Shown here piece after piece: positions 58,620 through 64,000 of a DNA stretch of 64,000 nt. The notes beneath the pieces were generated by a model, which saw nothing but the letters and a program-made list of their open reading frames with translations, was not told the origin of the DNA and searched no databases. Made by a program: the position numbers and the translations under genes. This DNA is from Isoetes taiwanensis (lineage: Eukaryota; Streptophyta; Lycopodiopsida; Isoetales; Isoetaceae), in assembly GCA_021234155.1 (NCBI GenBank), contig JAJEKV010000685.1, forward strand, positions 1 to 64,000, in the 5' to 3' direction. Position 1 is the first letter of the stretch. Each line of letters begins with the position of its first letter.

Positions 58620-59985
58620 TTATTGTGTGGTAGAGTTTGTTGTTTGATAGTTGAAATGCATTCAAGCAAACATCATCAATAATCATTCAAACATTTCCAA
58701 TTATCGGTTGTGTGTGGCTTCCAGTTTTGGATTAGATCCACTGGATTTCTTTAGGCACCTCAGCATGCTAGAATGCAATCAATATATACCAGTATTCCTC
58801 CATGTTGAGGCTTGAAAAGCATTCTGTGCCATTGTTTATGAGTTTAGATTGTCATCAAACCTCTTATAAATACTAACTTATCTTGCAAACATTCGACGAA
58901 TATTTAGACTTTCACATGTACACAAGTAATATCAAAGAAGCAATATTTTTGTCATCGTTATCAATGTCTCACATTGCTATGATACTACTATAACATAATA
59001 CACAATTCCATAACACAATTTATGAACTAAAGTATGCCACTGAAACATGGCAAATTCTGTGTTTTGCATATCTATAACTACTTTTTGTTGATGTATTTAA
59101 CTGCTTCGTTGTAGAATTTGGTAACACATGTTCATTTATCATCACACAGGTTAAATGGTCTTACAGGAAGATACACATTTAACAGTTGAAGAAGCAAGCA
59201 AATGCATATAAGTGCTATAAGTGCTTTATGTGAGATTGGAGAAGCATTTAGATATTAGCATGGTTGGACCATGCTAAGGACCATTGAAATATATGAGTTC
59301 ATATTTGATGTTAAAGCAATGGTCAAATGGTCGAGACCAATGCATTGTAAATTAAAAGATGGAGGTAACGAAATTCGAATATAGAAGTTCCCTGAGTGCA
59401 AGGGAAAAACACCACGGTTACCTTACAGGTCGGAACCATGCCATAGCGGCCGGATCCGGCCCTATAAACTAAGATGTACAGAAGTTAGACAATGCACTGA
59501 AACAATTAGGGATTGAATACTGCCAGTTCGATGGTTTAAGCAGGTGTTCGTTCATTTGTGAAGTTCACAATATTGTTTAAAGCTTGATTAAGAATATATT
59601 TGTCTGGTTATTATTTTCAATGGTTGAATAACCTTCTGCTCAATAATAAAAGTTGTTGAGTTGATTGTTTGGAATTGCTAGGTGATTTTTCTTGAAAAAT
59701 CTCATTCGTAAGTCTGGGTCTGCCTTCCCAAATGTGCCATCTTTAGAGAACAATTTAATTGCCCCTTCCCCATCATTCTTTATAAAGCATTGTATCCTAT
59801 TCTATTCTATTGTAGTGAAATCCATCCTTTAAATACAAAGTGAGTACATTGATGATATTGTTATTAGGCAATTTGAATAACAAATAAAAAATTACAAAAG
59901 CAAATAATATCCCTTCTTGGCAGTATAACGTGTTGTTGTCAGAAGCTACGCATATGGACGTTAAAGGGTCGAGTTCTAATGCTGG
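58620..59985. other. AT-rich DNA, probable interior of a plus-strand Helitron
   Basis: No gene recognised. It ends at the Helitron 3' terminus at 59993-60021 and so probably belongs to that element's body. Its 5' end was not located. Confidence 0.4.
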
Positions 59986-59992
59986 GACATTA

Positions 59993-60021
59993 GCCGGCAA
60001 CGCCGGCCACACGTTTACTAG
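59993..60021 (+). mobile_element. Helitron 3' end, plus orientation, with perfect hairpin
   Basis: GCCGGC-AAC-GCCGGC (59993-60007), then CACACGTTTA, then CTAG (60018-60021), followed by T. The element ends exactly here and its body lies to the left. Directly after it comes TCTACTTATTTAAA, which matches the 5' end of the array family. Confidence 0.85.
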
Positions 60022-61090
60022 TCTACTTATTTAAAAAGCTTCTTGGGTTTTCTACCGATGCCAGTGTGCCCTTTTCAGGCGTTACTTTTGGAAGTAAAAA
60101 ATGTGTTTTCTGGCCACCTTGCTCCATCGCCAGCTCCAATCTCACAAAACAAGATTCAAGATCACCCCAATCTGCCGAAACATGTTTTCTGTAGCTCCAC
60201 TTTTATGAGGAAACTTTTCTTTTTCCAAGTCCACGAATCAGAATCTTCCATCTCGCATGCCAACGTGTAATTATTCACCCAGCATCCATTGCCGAATCAT
60301 TCGTCACACAGTCATCAGGCCCACAAAATCTAGAGAACCTTGCTTACTGGCCACCTTGCTTTTTTTTCCTCCTTTTCGGCAATTTTCCTCCCTCCATCGA
60401 CGACCATAAGCGAGACATGGCAGGGATACTCTTCCACCTGCCATCAATTTTGCAATTGCCAATAGTATTTCCAACAATCTAGTATTCATTCTTCTCTTGA
60501 ATAGAGTGCGATGGGCGGTGGCTTAACGCATCTGTCTGGCCGAGAAATAGCAGAGAGGGAGAAGCAAGGGCATTCTGTACAGATTTGATTTGATTCATCT
60601 TCCAATTTTCTGGTCATTCTTGCACGATAACATGTTTCTAACCATATTTCGTTGGTTGTGGCAATAGACAAACAGCAAGGGAGTTTTTCAAATACGGAGA
60701 ATCATATCTATTCTGGCAAGCTTCATTTGAGTGCATATCTACTGCAGGTTTGTGGAGCTGGAGTTTGTGACATTTGAGAGCTGCTGCAAGGTCGGAAGGT
60801 CTCGGATCGTTCTTTAAGTTCGGATTTTATTTTTGCTACTAAAAAGGTAGAAAAACGATTGCAGAGCCACACTCTTTCTTTACTTGGCTGTGGATTTTCT
60901 ACAGAATATGCATGGACAAGCCACTTGGTTTGCTTGAATATTCTGATTGCAAGCAATCATGCAAGGTAAGCTCCTAGGCTAAGCAAAGCTTCTTCTTTTT
61001 CTGAAATTTTATGGTCTGATACAGAAGCTGCAGGACTTAACTCTTTAAGAATCTGAGGTTAGGAGGTGAGAGCATTTGCCGCAATCATGA
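60022..61090 (+). mobile_element. 5' part of a second plus-strand Helitron (putative)
   Basis: Begins TCTACTTATTTAAA at 60022, matching the array family's 5' end TCTACTTACTTAAA at 13 of 14 positions. It starts directly on the CTAG of the preceding Helitron, so this is a head-to-tail junction. The following 1 kb has no identified protein and unrelated sequence to the array units, so the internal cargo differs. Its 3' end is not seen; the hAT/MITE composite begins near 61.1 kb. Confidence 0.6.
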
Positions 61091-61126
61091 GTGTGGGTTC
61101 ATTAGAGATTAGTGATTGATGAGTTC

Positions 61127-61247
61127 AAGCATCGAGACTTCCCAGTCTTTCTTTCCCCTCCTCTTTGGGCAATGTACCTTAGTTTACATCCTAAGTTCCA
61201 TTGTTGAAAGAGGCGGGGTCAGCAAGATTTGGGAATTCTCGATGCTT
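61127..61247. mobile_element. foldback MITE, family M copy D
   Basis: AAGCATCGAGACTTCCCAG at the left pairs with GGGAATTCTCGATGCTT at the right. The interior contains CCTCTTTGGGCAATGTACC. Best match to copy C at 21.37 kb, with the same left flank (TTAGTGATTGATG). Confidence 0.7.
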
Positions 61248-61277
61248 TAACTCTGATATGCTTTAACTCCCATTCAA

Positions 61278-61493
61278 TGGATAGGTAAGGCATAACTCCG
61301 GTACGCCAAATTGGGCATTTGAACGCCATCAGGACCTATAATTTGTACCTCCATTCCTTTGGGCGGCACCTGCCATGTGCCGCCATTTGATATTCAGAGC
61401 ATGTGCCACCCAAAGGAATAGAGTATAAATTATAGGTCCTGATGGCGTTCAAATGCCCAATTTGGCGTACCGGAGTTATGCCTTACCTATCCA
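61278..61493. repeat. 216-bp foldback with perfect 67-bp arms
   Basis: The arm 61278-61344 (starting TGGATAGGTAAGGCATAACT) is the exact reverse complement of 61427-61493. Pairing continues imperfectly inward (ATTCCTTTGGG(C/T)GGCAC). Perfect arms of this length point to recent formation or to gene conversion. It lies between MITE copy D and the hAT transposase, as does its worn relative at 21.6 kb. Confidence 0.9.
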
Positions 61494-61759
61494 ATCTGAC
61501 GTACACATGAAAGAAACATAGAAAGAACCATTATACATGAAAGAACCATCATACATGTACGAAACATATAGAAGACAAAAACTTATAACAAAAAACTTTA
61601 CTTTTTATTAATAGTGCCAGGGACGGTTACAATAGTAGGAAAATCCTCATGACCCATTACAACAGACTGAAGATACTCATCACATCATTTTTCTAGGCAG
61701 CACCTTCCTCATCAGTTTCATTATTCGGAGTTCCATCCTGTTCTGTCTGGTGACCTAGG

Positions 61760-64000
61760 TTCAACCTCCGATGACCCTTTCCCTTAGCGCAACGTCCTCG
61801 AGGCATGTTTTTCTAGCACGTTCTCTGTTTGTCGAGGTAAAGCGTGAGGGAGAGTCCGATGGATCACGTAGGCCAGTCAAATCCTCAACTGCATTGCTCG
61901 GACCTGACCCCTCCGTGTCGGACTCCTGGGTATCCCCACCGCCGGTACGACTCCCCCGAGAATATGGCTTGGCCTATATCATCTTCGGCCATCAACGGCA
62001 ATGGTGGGTAATAATGTCTTCGTCAACATGGTTTGCGGCATTTATTGCAGCGGCTCGCCCCATTGTCTTCGGCCGTCCTCTTCCACCGAATCTGCATCCA
62101 TGAAAGGAAACCGTGGTTTATCAATTTGCGGATGTACCATCTGCTGCGATTCAATAGCCGCCAGTTTGAGAAGTTGTATACAAGTTTGTCTGCCTTCTTA
62201 TGTAGCAAGCGATTGCGGGTGACACTGTGTATATACTTATAGGCACTCCAATTCCTCTCACTTGCACTATTGGAAGATACCAAAGAGAGTATAGTCATTG
62301 CAATTGCCTGCAAGGTATCAGCAACTTGTCCGTGGGCTTGCCACCATGCATAGGATTCCATATTTGGTTCCTTCTTATGACTCTCCAGTGGTCCGAGCTG
62401 TTGGGATAGAACATTTTTGCAACCTTCTTCAACGAGCCCATCACTTCTTTATTTGTATGCTGGTCCATATCGTGGTTGTGTGAGTCTAAGGCATGTGTGG
62501 CGCCATGAAGATCATTGTATGATTTCTCCCATCGTTCATTGAAGTCTCTGAGTAGTGTTGCGCGCTTAGCATTGTCAAATGGCGCATTGGGGCCATCATG
62601 TTCTAGGAAGGATTGAATGGAGTGCCAACACCTCCAGACCTTTCCAGTGCTTGCCTTCGAAGAATCAAGGGTTTTGATGGCATGACAAACAGGTTGCATG
62701 CACCTCACAACATTCTTTACACCTTTCCAAAATGTCTCCTGCCCAAACATGTCTCGAAGGGCAGCGGCTTGTTGTCGGTGTTTGGCAGCATTTTTCCCTT
62801 TCTGCCTCCTTTCCCATTCAAAAAACTCTGTATGATTGAAGGTTGAGATAATCCAATCACGACACTTAAGCACTCTTTCAAGCCAGATGTAATTGGAACC
62901 AAACCGGATTCGCAATGACTTGTAGATGGCATAAATTACCGGCTTCTTTGTGATGAATTTTACAAGTCGACGCACTTTCTGAATGGGATCTTTGAACCAC
63001 GTGTGCTGTGAGAACCAATCCTTGAGTAATAGGTTCAGGCAATGGCATTGGCAGCTAGTAGCGTGCAACCCTGGGAATTTAGACTCCAATAATTCACCCG
63101 CTAACTTGCAATTAGACGCGTTATCCATTACAACCTGAAATATTCTCTTCGGTCCAAAACTCTCTATCACGGCCTTTGTTTTCTGAAAAATCCAATCTCC
63201 TGTCACTTGGTCAGTTTTGGTTTCTACAGTTTTCAAAAATGCTTCACCCTCTGGATACACGATCATGAAGTTTATAAGATGGTCCTTGTTTACATTGCTC
63301 CAACCATCAGTCACCAATGAGGCTGGTCTGGCTTCAGTAAGATGACACAACTTCATCTCCACCCTCTCGACCATTTTTTCGTGTATTTCATCAACCATTT
63401 TATTGTTGGCATGCTTTGTATGAAGGCAATCTAAAAAAACGGTCCTGCTTTGGCAACTTCCTGGAAGGCTTCTTTCATTGCTTTGTGCTCCAAAACATGT
63501 GGAGACAACCCGGCATATAAAAATGCCTCTACAACCTTCAATTGCATCTGCTTCAGTTGCTCTGATGTTAAGCAATGATCAACCCTCTGTTGTTTCGTCT
63601 GTCTTTCCACTATTTCAATTGTCTCTATCATTCTCTGCTCTCCCGTGCTTATACATATTGACCCTAGTCCACCCTCTGATTGGTATGCTGTCCCAACATG
63701 GGGGGTGGTATAGTTATCTTCGTCTGCTCCAGCCCGGCACTGCTCTTGAGTATTCGTAACTTGTCTTTTTCTCATATTATTCTTCGTTTTGCATATCCCA
63801 TCCAGTCGAGACAATCTTTCAATGGCATCCTTTCGCAAGTCAGCAGATGCAGTACAAGTGGTGACACCGACGTCTCGTTCACGTAAGATGTGAGCTCGAA
63901 TTCTTGTTGCAGAACCATTTACCGATGAGTATCCACAAAACACACATTCCCACTCATTTACACCAAACTCTTTCACAAAATCCCCGACCAAGAACTCTCG
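61760..64000 (-). pseudogene. hAT (DUF659-type) transposase, copy 2, cut by window edge
   Basis: A cut-and-paste DNA transposase in three frames, right to left. At 63431-63991 (open to the window edge, so the true start lies outside) there is a BED-type zinc finger (ECVFC, then RIRAHIL) for end binding. At 62295-63575, 426 residues, lie the DUF659/RNase-H core with TDGWSN (Asp90), VVMDNASN (Asp151) and the CQCHC motif. At 62023-62361 lies the C-terminal dimerisation part with SSNSASERNWS and KADKLVYNF. The frame changes once near 63431-63440 in an A/T homopolymer and again near 62300-62350. With only a few breaks, one at a homopolymer, the source element may be young. No terminal repeat is visible, since the right end is outside the window. 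Confidence 0.9.

Noticed and set aside
1-64000. tRNA, rRNA, CRISPR array, bacterial-type operons or organelle insertions
   Set aside because: I scanned for these while reading and saw no cloverleaf boxes, conserved rRNA words, regular spacer arrays, operon-like gene runs or organelle genes. A tRNA scan could still reveal a single small gene.

Overview
This is transposon-dominated nuclear DNA from a land plant, probably a seed plant. The evidence is plant-type introns (GT..AG) in a gene fragment, a plant-style hAT transposase with a DUF659 core, a plant L1-type LINE, a PIF/Harbinger remnant, Helitron ends (hairpin + CTAG) and many foldback MITEs. I see no bacterial operons, rRNA, tRNA, CRISPR or organelle genes. 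The only host-gene sequence I can name is a 3' fragment of the mitochondrial processing peptidase alpha subunit (MPP-alpha) gene, and it is broken.

Layout. 0-20 kb: decayed DNA with short coding-like remnants and several GC-rich arrays of short or palindromic repeats (4.77-5.11, 7.4-7.6, 9.19-9.60, 11.33-11.71 kb) that resemble subterminal regions of CACTA-type elements. 20.3-25 kb: MITEs and a foldback next to a badly decayed hAT transposase copy (minus strand). 25.5-26.8 kb: a foldback and an internally deleted Harbinger transposase. 27-31 kb: short direct repeats, a Helitron 3' end and a hAT-type MITE with an 8-bp target duplication. 31.7-41 kb: a minus-strand Helitron 3' end followed by seven exons of MPP-alpha in the same orientation, then anonymous AT-rich DNA. 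41.19-52.87 kb: three head-to-tail copies of a 3.9-kb non-autonomous Helitron. 53.16-58.6 kb: a decayed LINE (minus strand). 60.02 kb: a second Helitron-to-Helitron junction, in the opposite orientation. 61.1-64 kb: a better preserved copy of the MITE + foldback + hAT unit, cut by the window edge.

The most notable item is the Helitron array. Units of 3868, 3940 and 3868 bp are joined exactly CTAG-to-TC with no host base between them, and the array is followed by T on the distal side. That is what read-through rolling-circle replication or insertion of a concatemer would leave. The units also carry a strong technical-looking signal. Differences between copies cluster at CTG/CAG (CHG methylation) sites, and in units 2 and 3 one 1-kb segment carries short patches of the segment about 1.1 kb to its left. 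Small differences between copies should not be treated as biology until raw reads are checked.

Most short open frames in the window are chance or shadow frames and are omitted.
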